A stretch of 64,000 bases of DNA, from contig QLIY01000133.1 of NCBI GenBank assembly GCA_003260075.1, forward strand, positions 68,989 through 132,988, read 5' to 3'. The position numbers were made by a program, and so were the translations under genes. The notes under the pieces are model-generated. The model saw only the letters and a program-made list of their open reading frames with translations, did not search any database and was not told the origin of the DNA. Shown here in pieces: positions 40,223 to 51,406 of this stretch (position 1 is its first letter; each line of letters starts with the position of its first letter). This stretch comes from Phallusia mammillata (taxonomy: Eukaryota > Chordata > Ascidiacea > Phlebobranchia > Ascidiidae).

Positions 40223-42344
40223 GTTTGGCGACACCACGCGGAAGTATATCGGCCATGATCATATGGTATCCGACATGAAGTACCATCATGGAATAGGCAA
40301 GTATTACAAGATAGTTATAAAGCAATAATAAAACTGTTACTTACGAAGAGCCACTGATATAGCATGTAAATTTTATTTTGGGATTTTATTGTAAGTTCTA
40401 TTAAATTTTGCTGCTGACAAAGAGTTGTAAGTCGGGTCGAGTTCGGACAAAAGTTTAAATGAAACTGGCTTACTTCCGGCCTGATTTCGCATGCGGGCCC
40501 ATTTGTGTCGCAATTTATCGACTTTTACGCCTGATTCATGCCTTGCTTAACAAGATTTTGGACCAAGTTTCAGACATGATACTTACTGGCGGGACATTTC
40601 TATGTTTGTTACGCTTATAACAAGATTCTGTTTTAGTGTTTACTGGTTCGGGTGATAACAACGTTCGAGCGTTTGACGCGAAGTCTGGAACATTAAAGCG
40701 AACGTTCAAGGGCCACAAATTTGTTGTCAACTGTCTACTGGTAAGTTCTTAAGTAAGACTTCTGAAAAATTCATTTTAGACCGCAGCTACGAATTTAAAC
40801 CACGTAGGACCCTTGTCAGCGTAATGTCATAACAGACTACAAGAATTTTTTTAGACGGAAACTGACGATGTCTAAATAGGCGAAATTAATATTTTCTGTT
40901 TTATAAATAAAAGATTACACTGACGCTGACCGTCTGCCACTCTTTTCGAGTATATTTTGTATATACGTAGGACCATTTTACCCTTTTATGTCCTTAAACA
41001 GTGTATATAGCTTAAAAAACAGCCAATTCTAAGTCCATAAATTTAATTTTTGGTCAAAGCAACCACCTGTATCATGTACATTATTTACAGCCATACAACG
41101 ACACAGTATTGAGTGCGTCCTATGATGGCAGCGTAAAAGTGTGGAACATTGCCGACCTGCTGCGTGATAAAATCGGTGCGTCCACCACAACGCTTGGTTC
41201 ATCAGGACCAGTATCGCGAAGCCACCGACGAAATTCATCACTAAGGGAAAACGACATTGTGAACATGAAACACGACAAACCGACTAACGGGGACCAGCAC
41301 ATGAAGGCACAAAACCCCGCCATGTTTCAAGCAGGGAAAGTTCCTATATCGAGAGAACGTTCAACAGTTTCAAGAACCGAGCCACAGAGAGTTAAAGGGC
41401 CAAGGCGGGGTGGAAATACAAAAGTCGCACCGGTTAATAGGAACGGAAACAACAATGTACAGGGCGGTGAAGACTTCTTGGATTTCGATTATATAAACGA
41501 CCAACTGCAGGATTTGCTCGAAGGAGAGGATTATTGGGCCGAAGGTTCGACTCAGAGTTCTATGGTTAACCTCAAAGCCTCAACGGAAAGCGGGAAAAAT
41601 TCAAATGCTAGCAATGGTGTGAGAGCTGCGCAAAGGACAGCAACTCCTAAGAAAACCTCACAAGGAAAACCGTACGGCAGGTAAAGCATCCTATATTTTT
41701 ATACTCAACGCAATTTGGCTTAATGTTTTCAAACCATTTCACCTTCATTGTAACCTATGTAAAATATACTTGACAAGCGAGTCACTGGTAGACAGTGTAA
41801 TTATAATGAAAAAAAAACAAGTTTCATTTGATCTTAACTGAAGCATTTTATTTCCAGCCCTGCAAGGGTGCTCACTAAACGCGAAAGTTCGGATCTTCTG
41901 AAAAAGCGCCCTCGAACGGATTCAACCGCGTCAGCACGCAGCCGCGAGATGGCGAACGAGAGCGACCTCGCTCTGGTTGACGAGGAAATGCATATGGTTG
42001 CTATGGAGACGTCTTCGAACACCAGTGGTTACCGCACAGCCGAAAACAACAGTCTTACATCGTCGCCACTGGGGACGTCGAAAGCAAGAACAGAAAGCGT
42101 AAATAAATCGTCAAAAAAATCATCGGTGTCGTTTTCACCCACGGTGTCTATGACGCCAAGTCGAGAACGCGATTTGACGTCACATGGTGGGTCGCGACGG
42201 CCTCAGACCGTTGAGACGTCCGAGATACGTACTAAAGCTAAGTTAAAGCACAGAGATTCGACTGTATCGAATGGGAGTGTGCCACGTGCATTGAGCGCAC
42301 GCGAACGTAAACAATTGGAGCAGGAGATTTTGGACATGGTATGA
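33200..42344 (+). CDS. WDR86: WDR86-like WD40-repeat protein with C-terminal extension
   Basis: Ten exons in phase: 33200-33280, 33910-34032, 35689-35831, 37912-38126, ~38804-38901, 39775-39869, 40102-40296, 40637-40740, 41091-41680, 41858-42344. The start MGTGASKNKDK fits an N-myristoylation site; human WDR86 also begins MGGGGS, as I recall. WD repeats follow: GGHTGGINC...GSDDRTARLWD, EGHTGYVSC...GSFDRTVRKWN, GIVNRML...TSYDSCVVCWN, RGHTKSV, RGHKGAILC...TGSTDNTIKKWN, RGHEGS...YSASLDAT, GSGDNNVRAFD, GHKFVVNC...SASYDGSVKVWN. These should close a WD beta-propeller, a protein-binding scaffold. About 340 further residues are Ser/Arg/Lys-rich with an acidic patch (GGEDFLDFDYINDQLQDLLE); human WDR86 has no such tail that I recall. 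Exons 5 and 7 have lost codons to G runs. The end could differ: a donor at 42338 and an acceptor at 42494 would replace the last codon. Confidence 0.9.
35932..36199. mobile_element. hAT-type MITE in WDR86 intron 3
   Basis: 268 bp with inverted ends CAGTGGTTCTCAACT and GTTGGGAACCACTG. Flanked by CTTTAATA (35924-35931) and CTTTAATC (36200-36207), an 8-bp target duplication with one change. No coding capacity. Confidence 0.85.
36208..37911. other. Remainder of WDR86 intron 3
   Basis: AT-rich, no feature recognised beyond the MITE to its left. Open frames are short and unremarkable. Confidence 0.5.
38528..38576 (-). repeat. Hammerhead-like repeat, subfamily A, in WDR86 intron 4
   Basis: The minus strand reads GATTACC, CTGATGA, then a stem II with GACG and CGTC arms, then GAAATGTA. 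The core CTGATGA...GAAA is intact and GUA is an allowed cleavage triplet, but C15.2 is U and helix I pairs poorly. The flank TGCTGGTTGAGTATGAAGGAA continues the similarity to the copies at 2.0 and 54.3 kb. Confidence 0.6.
38557..38814. other. Double G-run join in WDR86 intron 4 / exon 5
   Basis: Two ~115-base copies (38557-38672 and 38687-38803) differing at a few bases are separated by 14 G (38673-38686). A second run of 11 G (38804-38814) follows the acceptor TTTCAG of the right copy. The first bases of WDR86 exon 5, expected to encode a GSxDxTxxxWxxE segment before TGTSLKTFRGH, are missing at the second run. Confidence 0.75.
39480..39636. other. G-run join between two ~73-base copies in WDR86 intron 5
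   Basis: Eleven G at 39553-39563 separate copies of CAATATGTACAAAAGCA... to ...AAGCAAATACATG that differ at two positions. Confidence 0.75.
40144..40221. other. 78-base poly-G placeholder inside WDR86 exon 7
   Basis: It interrupts a WD repeat between LYSASLDAT and FGDTTRKYIGHD, where a family member should read roughly VRxW. The exon needs a filler length of 1 modulo 3, but 78 is 0 modulo 3. The run replaces lost coding sequence. Confidence 0.85.
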
Positions 42345-42840
42345 CACTGCCATATATCAAGGCCTCGTTTGGTACTTGGAGTTCATCGACAACACCCAGT
42401 GTACAAACACAAGCAGCTTGTTCAATCATATTTGAAAACGATGTCACCAGTGTTTCGATAGTAATTTGTTAGTATTTTCTTGTCGGTATTGCAGACCAAG
42501 AGCGTTATGTGTAATGAAAAAGTCTCAAAAACATTTATTTTTCATGATTTTCAGCACCTATATATGTACCTACTAACCAAATCCATGACCGAGATTATAG
42601 ACTTCACATATTTTTTTTGTCTTGATTATAAAACTGACACAAAGAAAATTTTAAGAAATCTGTTCAAACATTTATATTTCGTCCTTTCCTGTTTTCGTCA
42701 ACCCATACCATCCATTTGTGCAATGTTCCCACATATATTGTCACTTGTGGCCCGCCCAAGAATTTTATGGATTTTCGTCTGCATTGAAGCAATTGTTTTG
42801 AACACTGTGAGTGTAAAATAAAACCACACAAGTGATTGTT
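42345..42840 (+). other. Probable WDR86 3'UTR or alternative last exon
   Basis: AATAAA at about 42817-42823 gives a plausible polyadenylation signal. A frame from the acceptor at 42494 is open to 42821 but is rich in Phe, Tyr and Leu like non-coding AT-rich DNA, so I favour UTR. Confidence 0.4.
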
Positions 42841-43627
42841 ACACAACAACAATATTGTGTATTGCTTTGTTCACCCGGAATATTCCTTAAAATGACAAGA
42901 CGAAAGTGCTAGCAAAATGCAAGCAATTAAGAGATACTACATTTTGCCTGAATTCTGCTGTACCATGGAGTCCATTGATACGTGTTGGGACAAATATCAA
43001 TTTAAGTAGGAGACAGATTGGGCATACTAGCCAATGTGACCTTTGTCTTGTCACCAACTGTACTGCTAAGAGCTTATAGTTCGAAACAGTGTGCACTGTT
43101 TGTAGCTTACTTGTCAGTAATTGGCTTGATGCTTTTTTAAGAGCTAGGGTAACATCAATGTTAAGTCGTTAATAGAAACATACTGCTGTACTAACCAGAA
43201 ACAAATTAACTTACTTACATAATCAACCTCATAATTGCAACTATTGTGTCAATTTAACAATGGGTTTTTTCGGCTGTAAGGTAGGGCATACAGTAAATAA
43301 ATGAGCAACACACACTTGCAAACAAACGTTAAAGCCCAGAGTGGACCAGTGATGTCCTTCACAACAGGACATTTGAATCAGTCCAGTCCTGAACCTTTGA
43401 CCAAAGCAAAATCAGCCTAACATGCTTTTTCAGCACATTATTCTATTCTACTGTATGTACTCAATAAAAACTGTCTATTATAGGAACGTTTGCCCACCTT
43501 TCATCAAGCTGTTGACCTTATCTCATCTGTATGAATCCACTTTCACTGCAACTTACACTAACAGCTTCTGTTGAACATGTTGGTTATCCAATAAAATGAA
43601 AAAAAACTTTTATTCTGCTTGAAGCCA

Positions 43628-46502
43628 TCATCTCTTTTTGTACAGACATGGTTGAAGTTTTAACTTTGGCATATTGCTTTCATCAAATTTTGCGGCGGTG
43701 ATGTGTTTTGTTTTCCGAAAGTCAAACATATAAAAATGGGTGTTGCTGACATCCTGTCAAATCATTGTATAACAATCAGAGTACATGTACATTATGCTAG
43801 ACTAAAGTTGATAATATGTTCAACAGACTAGATAAGTACCTTTTTAATCAATTCAAATCCCAGCTTTTTCAAGTTCAAAATGAATCCTTTTGGGTTATGA
43901 AAACGACTAGCTACTTCAGCAATTTTTAAAATTGATCTGCAGAGTAAAGCATATATTTGTCAAAAAAAATGAATGTCAAAACTGTTAATTTCTAGTTACA
44001 ATGTTTACCAAGAAACACAAAACACAAAGCCCCACAAAAATTTATGTTAAAGCAAAGATGTGTTGACAAAAATTGTACTCTATTATGCTAGCACAGTGGC
44101 AAAGGTAGCAAAGGTATGCTGCAAAACAAAATAATTAAAATACAAAAATTTAATGTTTTCACCAGTTTAAAATGTCTAAATCAGGGGTGGGCAACCTTTT
44201 TTACTGTGGGGCCAATTACAATTGTCAAAATTAGATCACGGGCTGCACCTGTGAATAACACAAGGCATTTTACTTTGTTGCTTACTAAATATGCTTAAAT
44301 ACAAGCAAAATTCACACTTGATTCCAGTCACATATTGCCAGGTTGCAGAAAACTAGCATTAGGCGCATTAATCTGCTCAAAAATATATAACAGTTGGACT
44401 CGTTTGCCAGTACATTTTAAATCCAAGCGTCTCTGCGGGCCGCACAACCTTTAATGAAGGGCCGCATTTGGCCCGCGGGCCGCAGGTTGCCCACCCCTGG
44501 TCTAAATAATACAATATAATGGAAACTAAGATGTGAATATTGCAGTGCTTTCAAAAAATTCTGATTAATATTGGATTCCTTGCCAACGTCTTATTGCAAA
44601 TATATATATATAACTTACTTTATTTTAAGAACCCTGTTTGCCTCAAGCAAAAACTCAACAAAGTTAGTTCCCATAAGTGATAAGCAAAAGACAGCAACAT
44701 CCACAGACTGATCTTCCAAAGGAACCTACATAAAAAGATTAATTAGTTTTAATATATTGCTTCTAAACAATTAACCAATCATAAAAATATCACACCTTAT
44801 CACACTATAAACCAAAAAAAGTTTTAATGAAAAAACAGCCAGTAATAATAATAATAAAAACAAAAAATGCATAGGTTTAATGGACACATCCGAAAGACAA
44901 AACATTGTGGTTATTCAATGATATATCTGTATGATATATATTTAACGTACGGTAGAAACAATGATACATTAAAAAAATACTAATCAAAATTTAAACAAGA
45001 ATGATTTAATTTTATAACTTGTCACTAAAAAAAGCAAATTGGCGTCGATTTAGACATACCTTGGTTATATCTGCCACAGTAACAAACTTATTGACTGCAA
45101 CTAAATCAAATGAATGGACAACATTCTTTACATTTTGAGCAAGGAATGCTTCTCCACAACCAAAGTCAGCAACAACAAGTTTTGGGGATCTGCAAACATT
45201 AAAGAAGCTAAACAAAAGTTTATGGTCTATAATTTTTAAACAGATTAGTCCAGGGCCAGCAAACTTTTTATATTAACCAATCTCAACCAGATATTAACTT
45301 GCAGACCGACAAAAACACTGAATGCTTAGTGTGTGCAAAATATTACTGGCCTTGAGACTAGGTGCTTATGTAAGATTAGATTACCAATTTTTATTTGCCA
45401 GTAACAGTCTACAAAGAAAAAGTATATATATGCATTAAACCCTGGTTAAACAAGATTCGGTCAATCAGGATAATCCCCTAATTTTGACAAATTTTTTGGC
45501 TCAAATGAGTCGGATTTAACTGAGGTATACTGTACATATCAGTTACAGATGTGTTATATTCCTGCACAATCATAAATATATAATCAATCCTCACAAAAAT
45601 TGTTAGTAAAAGTGAATAACAAAAAAGAAAACAAAGTAACTAAAAACTTATCAAGTGGTGAAAAAAATCATTTATGATTCAAACTTGTTAAATATCTTCA
45701 TTTTTTATGTTTAATTTAACACCAACCTTGCTTTTATCCAGGAAATTATAAGATCTAGAGGTTTTACAGGCCATTTGGAAACTTGGTTTAAATATCCTTT
45801 GTGATAGATGCTAAATGCTTGAGGGTCATTTTCAAATAATTGTACTGTTTCTTTACTATGACTGGTATACATCTGAAAATGAAAACACAGATATTTTACA
45901 AAAAGTCAAATCCCTGCTAAAAATGTCAAAAGCTAAATTATCTCATAAAGTTTATTAATGTAAGTGTTCTAAAATTTTACCTGTTCATTGATAAATCGAA
46001 AGCGGGAGGAACTTAGTTTATTTAAGAGTTTCTCTTGAAGACCTCCCACATTTTCCTTTCTCTCATATGCATTTTGTGGCGTGGGCATTGAAAAGTTGAT
46101 CTTGTCATCATCATTGGATTTCCCCTCAAAACGCTTCTGTTTTGCCTTTGGAGGCCCTTTATTAATTTTACTCAAAGGTTTAGTTCTAGTATTTAAATTT
46201 AATAAATCAGTATCCTCAGTGTCATTATCTTGTTGGGGTTCCGAATTTCCATTTAAATCTGTATTTTTTTGTGGTTGTGTGTCTCCACCGGGGTTGTTTC
46301 GCTTCTTTGCTCTTCTTTTGTTCTTCTGTCTTCTTTTCCAACGTTCTCTAGTGAGTTTTAACTTTGGGTCAACTGCTTTTGTGCTTGTAGGTGTAGCTTT
46401 CACCAAATTCTCAGTAGCATTGGCAGAAACGTTTCCAAACAATGCATCAGTCAGAGGCTTGTCATTCGTGCCAGATTCCCAATCATCTGCTGACTGGAAC
46501 AT
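43628..46502 (-). CDS. RRP8: RRP8 / nucleomethylin, nucleolar rRNA adenine-N1 methyltransferase
   Basis: Six exons on the minus strand, all in phase: 45981-46502, 45727-45872, 45060-45189, 44619-44725, 43840-43936, 43628-43753, giving 375 residues. The ATG at 46502 ([11 protein letters not shown]) matches the MFEE-type start of vertebrate RRP8; an in-frame GTG two codons earlier is not needed. The N-terminal third is basic and disordered with [18 protein letters not shown], the family's nucleolar-type motif, then [12 protein letters not shown]. The Rossmann domain carries AdoMet motif [42 protein letters not shown] and [11 protein letters not shown], ending QPCLYKKR. Yeast and human Rrp8 make m1A in large-subunit rRNA, and the human protein also silences rDNA. 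AATAAA lies on the minus strand at 43608-43613, about 15 bases past the stop, so the 3'UTR is very short. Confidence 0.96.
44182..44499. mobile_element. hAT-type MITE in RRP8 intron 4
   Basis: 318 bp with perfect 16-bp inverted ends (CAGGGGTGGGCAACCT) and a perfect 8-bp target duplication GTCTAAAT at 44174-44181 and 44500-44507. Subterminal GGGCCGC/GCGGGCC blocks are shared with the element at 26.6 kb. The intact duplication suggests a fairly recent insertion. Confidence 0.95.
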
Positions 46503-47141
46503 CTTCACAAAAGCAATTCTGGTTTTATTTGCACAGTAAGACGTTCATACAGCAATTATAAACTCGTTTTTAACAAGCAGTTTTTTAAAGAATTTTGAAA
46601 AGCAAGCACACACTCCCAAAAAAAACAAGAACTTACCGTAAAATGAGTCAAATTATTTCTTAAACATGTAAACTAAAAAATTCTCAGACCATGTGGCATT
46701 GTTTGTTTCTCAAAACTTGAGTTCTCGAATTACTGCTCACTCATCCGTGAAATGTGGATAAAATGGAAAACAGAAAATCCAATTTTGCAAACCAATTAGC
46801 GTTAGGAACCAAATAATTTTTACATCTTGGTAAAGACAAATATTAAAAGCTAAAAATAAGAAATTAAAAAAGAACAAATTAAATGTTATGTCGGTCACGC
46901 GCGACTGACTTTCTCGAACGTTCGAGAACATTCGGGACGTTTCGGAAAATGACGTAATGCGCACAACTTCTCGAGCTGGCTGGAACATTCGCGTGCTTTC
47001 TGCTGGCGTATATATTATGCTGGCAACTCGTGTCTCATCATACTAATCTTCGAAAAAACTACTAAGTGCAACTTAGCGAGAACTGTGAGATTCTACTTAA
47101 CTGTTTCAATAGTTTATAAAGTTGTGAGACTAAACAAAAAA
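46503..47141. promoter_or_regulatory. Divergent RRP8 / HSP70 promoter region
   Basis: Only about 640 bp separate the two start codons. The HSP70 side holds the heat-shock elements, a TGACGTAA at 46951-46958 and a TATA-like TATATATT at 47009-47016, with initiation expected near 47040 and a ~100-base 5' leader. No TATA is evident for RRP8. Confidence 0.7.
46912..46990 (+). promoter_or_regulatory. Heat-shock element array of HSP70
   Basis: Five perfectly spaced alternating units, TTC/GAA/TTC/GAA/TTC with two bases between each, run from 46912 to 46934, followed by another TTC-GAA pair at 46942-46948. A weaker second block has TTC at 46969-46971 and GAACATTC at 46983-46990. This is the canonical binding site for trimeric HSF1 and marks the gene as strongly heat-inducible. 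The TATA-like box is about 75 bases downstream of the first array. Confidence 0.93.
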
Positions 47142-49025
47142 ATGTCTACTGCTATCGGTATCGACTTGGGTACGACGTATTCGTGTGTGGCAGTTTTTCA
47201 AAACGGAAAAGTTGAAATCATCGCCAACGACCAAGGCAACAGAACAACACCGAGCTATGTGGCTTTCAACGACACGGAAAGACTAATTGGAGACGCAGCT
47301 AAAGATCAAGTGGCAAGAAATAGCGAAAACACAATATTTGATGCAAAACGACTGATTGGAAGAAAATATGACGACGCAACTGTCCAGAGCGATAAAAAGC
47401 ATTGGCCGTTTAAAGTCACTAACAAAAACGGAAAGCCCTTCTTGGCTGTTGAGCATCAAGGCGAACGAAAGTCATTTGCTCCTGAAGAAATCAGCGCAAT
47501 GGTCTTGACCAAAATGAAGCAAATAGCTGAGGCTTACCTTGGCAAGGACGTTAACCAGGCGGTTATTACCGTTCCCGCTTACTTCAACGACTCTCAAAGG
47601 CAAGCAACCAAGGATGCTGGCTCTATTGCTGGTCTTAAAGTACTAAGAGTGATCAATGAACCAACTGCGGCAGCCCTGGCCTACGGACTTGACAAGCAAC
47701 ACAGCGGAGAGAAGAAAATCCTAGTTTTCGACCTTGGTGGTGGCACCTTCGATGTTTCAGTACTTGCCATAGACGAAGGTTCGATTTTTGAAGTTCTTTC
47801 CACCGCTGGAGATACACATTTGGGCGGTGAGGACTTCGACAACCGAATGGTAAACCATTTCGTCAAGGAATTCAGCCGGAAATATCACAAAGATATTTCA
47901 AAGAACAACCGAGCTGTTAGAAGATTGAGAACGGCATGCGAGAGAGCTAAACGTGTGCTATCATCTTCAACGGAAGCTTCGATTGAATTGGAGTCACTCT
48001 ACGAAGGAATTGACTTTTACAGCAAGATCACACGGGCAAGATTTGAAGAGCTTTGTTCAGATTTGTTTCGAGCCTGCCTGGATCCAGTCGAAAAAGCTCT
48101 ACGCGACGCTAAACTTGACAAGTCAAAAGTTGACGAGATTGTCCTTGTAGGCGGTTCTACAAGAATTCCACGCGTTCAGAAGATCCTTAGCGACTATTTC
48201 AACGGGAAGAGCCTCAACAAGTCCATCAATCCCGATGAGGCTGTAGCATATGGCGCTGCAGTCCAAGCTGCGGTGTTGACTGGCAGCTCGGAGGTGAAAG
48301 ATGTCCTTCTGGTGGATGTCGCTCCTCTTTCACTCGGCATTGAAACCTCCGGAAGCGTTATGACTAAACTTGTGGAGAGAAACACCCGAATTCCACATAG
48401 CACTTCGCAAGTGTTCACGACCTATTCAGATAACCAACCGGCTGTGACTATTCAAGTCTACGAAGGCGAAAGGGCGCTCACCAAAGACAACAACCTACTG
48501 GGCACATTCAACTTGACAGGAATACCACCAGCTCCACGTGGAGTGCCTAAGATTAAGGTTTCCTTCGATATAGACGCGAATGGAATTCTCCAAGTATCTG
48601 CGAAGGATGAAAGCACTGGAAAGTCCAATCAGATCACAATTAACAAAGGAAGACTTTCCAACACCGATATCGAGCGCATGTTAGCCGAGGCTGAGAAGTA
48701 CAAAGACGAGGACGCCAAGCAGATGGAAAGGGTCAAGGCTAGGAATGAGCTGGAGTCTTATCTATACGGAGTCAAAAATGCAGCGGAGGACGGAAGTGAT
48801 AAATTATCCTCAGAAGATAAGACAAGAGTCTTGGATGCATGCAACTCCGCACAGAAGTGGTTGGATGGAAACTCACTGGCTGAAAAAGATGAGTTCGAGT
48901 ATCAGTTGAAGGATTTGCAGAAGACCTGCTCACCCGTTATGTCAAACCTTCATTCATCTGGCGCCCAGCAACAGCAGAGTGGTTCAGCAACGCAGGATGG
49001 CCCAGTTATCGACGAAATGGACTAA
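47142..49025 (+). CDS. HSP70: Cytosolic inducible heat shock protein 70, intronless
   Basis: A single exon of 627 residues from ATG 47142 ([20 protein letters not shown]). An ATP-dependent chaperone that binds exposed hydrophobic segments of client proteins. All Hsp70 signatures are present: IDLGTTYS (residues 7-14), [14 protein letters not shown] near 200, [14 protein letters not shown] near 340, the interdomain linker [13 protein letters not shown] near 390, then the substrate domain ([16 protein letters not shown]) and helical lid. No N-terminal signal or transit peptide and no HDEL, so cytosolic/nuclear. The tail QQQQSG...GPVIDEMD replaces the usual EEVD end, which binds TPR co-chaperones (HOP, CHIP) and J-proteins, and the Gly-rich GGMP region is nearly absent. 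Lack of introns and the heat-shock elements upstream fit stress-inducible members. Confidence 0.98.
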   Translation: MSTAIGIDLGTTYSCVAVFQNGKVEIIANDQGNRTTPSYVAFNDTERLIGDAAKDQVARNSENTIFDAKRLIGRKYDDATVQSDKKHWPFKVTNKNGKPFLAVEHQGERKSFAPEEISAMVLTKMKQIAEAYLGKDVNQAVITVPAYFNDSQRQATKDAGSIAGLKVLRVINEPTAAALAYGLDKQHSGEKKILVFDLGGGTFDVSVLAIDEGSIFEVLSTAGDTHLGGEDFDNRMVNHFVKEFSRKYHKDISKNNRAVRRLRTACERAKRVLSSSTEASIELESLYEGIDFYSKITRARFEELCSDLFRACLDPVEKALRDAKLDKSKVDEIVLVGGSTRIPRVQKILSDYFNGKSLNKSINPDEAVAYGAAVQAAVLTGSSEVKDVLLVDVAPLSLGIETSGSVMTKLVERNTRIPHSTSQVFTTYSDNQPAVTIQVYEGERALTKDNNLLGTFNLTGIPPAPRGVPKIKVSFDIDANGILQVSAKDESTGKSNQITINKGRLSNTDIERMLAEAEKYKDEDAKQMERVKARNELESYLYGVKNAAEDGSDKLSSEDKTRVLDACNSAQKWLDGNSLAEKDEFEYQLKDLQKTCSPVMSNLHSSGAQQQQSGSATQDGPVIDEMD

Positions 49026-49340
49026 AACAACAACAAAAAATTTTTCTTTGCGCCAGTTTAACAACTCTTTCTGTAAATAGAACTTTCCGGGGGGGGGGTT
49101 TTTTTTTTCTTTGCGCCAGTTTAACAACTCTTTCTGTAAATAGAACTTTCCTGTACTATGTAACATGCATTTATGGAGTATCAAATCACCTAAAGTTGCA
49201 TGCATGATATAATCATGATTCTTTTCCGCAGCTTTTTTTATTTCATCGTGTACACAATGTAAATTTGTTGTAGATAGAAATATGTTTTGTCGTACTATTT
49301 GTTTTTAATAAATTTACCCTCCGAAAAAATTAATCCGCCG
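49026..49340 (+). other. HSP70 3'UTR with G-run join
   Basis: Ten G at 49089-49098 separate two copies of a ~45-base sequence (TTTTTCTTTGCGCCAG... to ...AATAGAACTTTCC), the same unmerged-overlap pattern as elsewhere. A polyadenylation signal AATAAA lies near 49308. Confidence 0.7.
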
Positions 49341-50898
49341 ATTATGCAAGATTTGTAGATTTGTAGCCTAAAAGTTGGTCACTAAAACGTCTAGTAAAGA
49401 AAGATTTCTAAAGGACGGTTTCCGCTAGGTGCTGATAGAGCATAGTATTAGCAGCTAACTTGAAGGTGCAAAATTATAGCATTTTAAAATTGAAGTACTC
49501 TTTCGTAGCTTGTGTCCACAATTTTGTTAGTCCTATCGCCTTTTTGTAAAAAGACAAGTAATTTTTTAAAGTTATTACTGCTATGAAAATTTTATCCTAA
49601 TATTTCGAGATAAATTTCGCTAAAACTCAAAAAAACGTCAAAAACGCAAAAAACGTCAAAAAAATCAATAAAAAACGTTTCGTTCAGCAGCCATTCCGGT
49701 GGGCTATCCAGACGTTAATGGCTCTTTTGGTGGTGATGAGATTATTTTAGCCGTCAATCTTGCCAACTTGGATCCAAAACCAGCGTTAAAAGGTGTCTTT
49801 TAAGGTTTGGGCGTTATCACAACATCAATACTTTGGCCACTAAACGTCTACTTAATTATCGTTGAACTTATTTATACGCTGACAAAACACTTTTATGCGC
49901 AGATTTTCATTATAAGTTAGTTGCCGGTACAAATATTCACACAAAGGGATAGTGTAACTTCAAATTGTAAAATTCACATGTTTATGAGGTAAATATAAAA
50001 AATGTTTTTCAAAATCACTGCGCCAAAGAAACTTATAGGATATATTTATCGCCAAATGGATGAAACGAGAAAAAACGGTAAAGACATTTCCTCTAGTAAT
50101 GAAAACTCACTTATTTATTGTTTGGGACGATGAATGTTCGAACTTATATGTTAATAAAATTAGTCCAAATAAAAAACACATGTCAACCTGACAACGAGTC
50201 GAAGCTTTTTTAAATCAAGATCAAGTTTAAATCCGGTTGTGCCCTGTCGTGAAGTGATTTGGATTTGGAAAAACATTTTCTGCTGTCATGACTTGACAAA
50301 ATTGAAATGATAAGAACTGCCATAAGAGGATTAGCGTGATACGTATTTGAAACTATAGATGAAAGCTGGACTTCCACGAAATAAACACTTTCTGACGTTT
50401 TGTGGCGAAAAAAGCTTTCAAGGCAACGTTTACAACAGGTTTTAAAAAAACACATTTCACTATTATCGGGTGCAAGGACTTTTAATGTTTTTTTTAGATT
50501 AGCTTACAATTTTGCATGAGCAAAAAACTGTGCAATTTATAAAGTACGGTAATTGTGCATAGATGGCTACATTTGTCGTCAAATGTTATTCCTGTGATGG
50601 ATCTAGCGGCTTACTTTATCGAAAGAAAAACATTCTGATTCAGTTAGAATGTGGTGCCATTATGTCATATTGCATATTAATGTTTCACCACACTTAGGAT
50701 AAGTTGGTTACGGTGAGGGTGCGTACGAATAGAAATAAAAAAAATCGTAAAACCCATCCATCACAAAGGTACACAACACACGGACTTGAATAGCAGCTTT
50801 TATGAGCAGAAATTGTCAATCCATTACAGAACATAAAAACATATTAACCACATTATTTTAAACATAGTGATTAAGGTCATTTTAATTACTATGCATTG
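49341..50898. other. Intergenic, nothing recognised
   Basis: AT-rich with short chance frames only. An AACGTTTCG near 49675 recalls the hammerhead repeats but has no CTGATGA partner. Confidence 0.5.
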
Positions 50899-51073
50899 TC
50901 CTAACCCAGCGGTTCCCAACCTTTCTGGTGCCGTGACCCCATGATAACATTTGCCAAGTTGCGATGACCCCAAGGTCAAAAAGTAGTTGGCTCTAAATTA
51001 AAATTTACTGTATTTGTTTGATTGGGGCTAGTGGTCCTTGGCCTAAAACGAGTTGGGAACCATGCCTTAGGCG

Positions 51074-51330
51074 CAGGTGTGTCAAACTCAAACAACCTTG
51101 AGGGCCAAAAACAAACTTTAAAGTAAGTCTAGGGACGAACTATTGAAACATTGTGACAATGTAACATGACAACAACAAAAATTCAAAGATTTAAAAGAAA
51201 AAAGTTCATTACTGCCACTATATACAGATACAGGCTACAGTGGCGCAGTGTGAAAGAACCAACTGTACTTCTAAAAGTTACTTGCGGGCCGCACAAAAAC
51301 CGTTGGATGGCTGCATGTTTGACAGCCCTG
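51074..51330. mobile_element. Nested hAT-type MITE
   Basis: Ends CAGGTGTGTCAAAC and GTTTGACAGCCCTG are inverted repeats, and CCTTAGGC(G) is duplicated on both sides (51065-51073 and 51331-51339). It lies inside the older element at 50907-51421. The interior is GGGCC-containing and non-coding. Confidence 0.85.
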
Positions 51331-51357
51331 CCTTAGGCGACCCCAAGCGAATTGTCA

Positions 51358-51405
<48 letters not shown>
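51358..51405. other. 48-base poly-G placeholder inside a MITE
   Basis: Uninterrupted G run just before the right inverted repeat of the outer MITE; it presumably hides part of that element. Confidence 0.75.

Positions 51406-51406
<1 letters not shown>

Noticed and set aside
40062..40328. Separate small glycine-rich gene at 40.1 kb
   Set aside because: The flanking codons are WDR86 exon 7; the glycines come from the placeholder.
42480..42821. Extra coding exon of WDR86 ending at 42821
   Set aside because: An acceptor exists, but the frame is Phe/Tyr/Leu-rich and its stop overlaps the polyadenylation signal; kept only as an alternative.
49660..49700. AACGTTTCG near 49675 as another hammerhead
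   Set aside because: No CTGATGA partner at a sensible distance on the minus strand.
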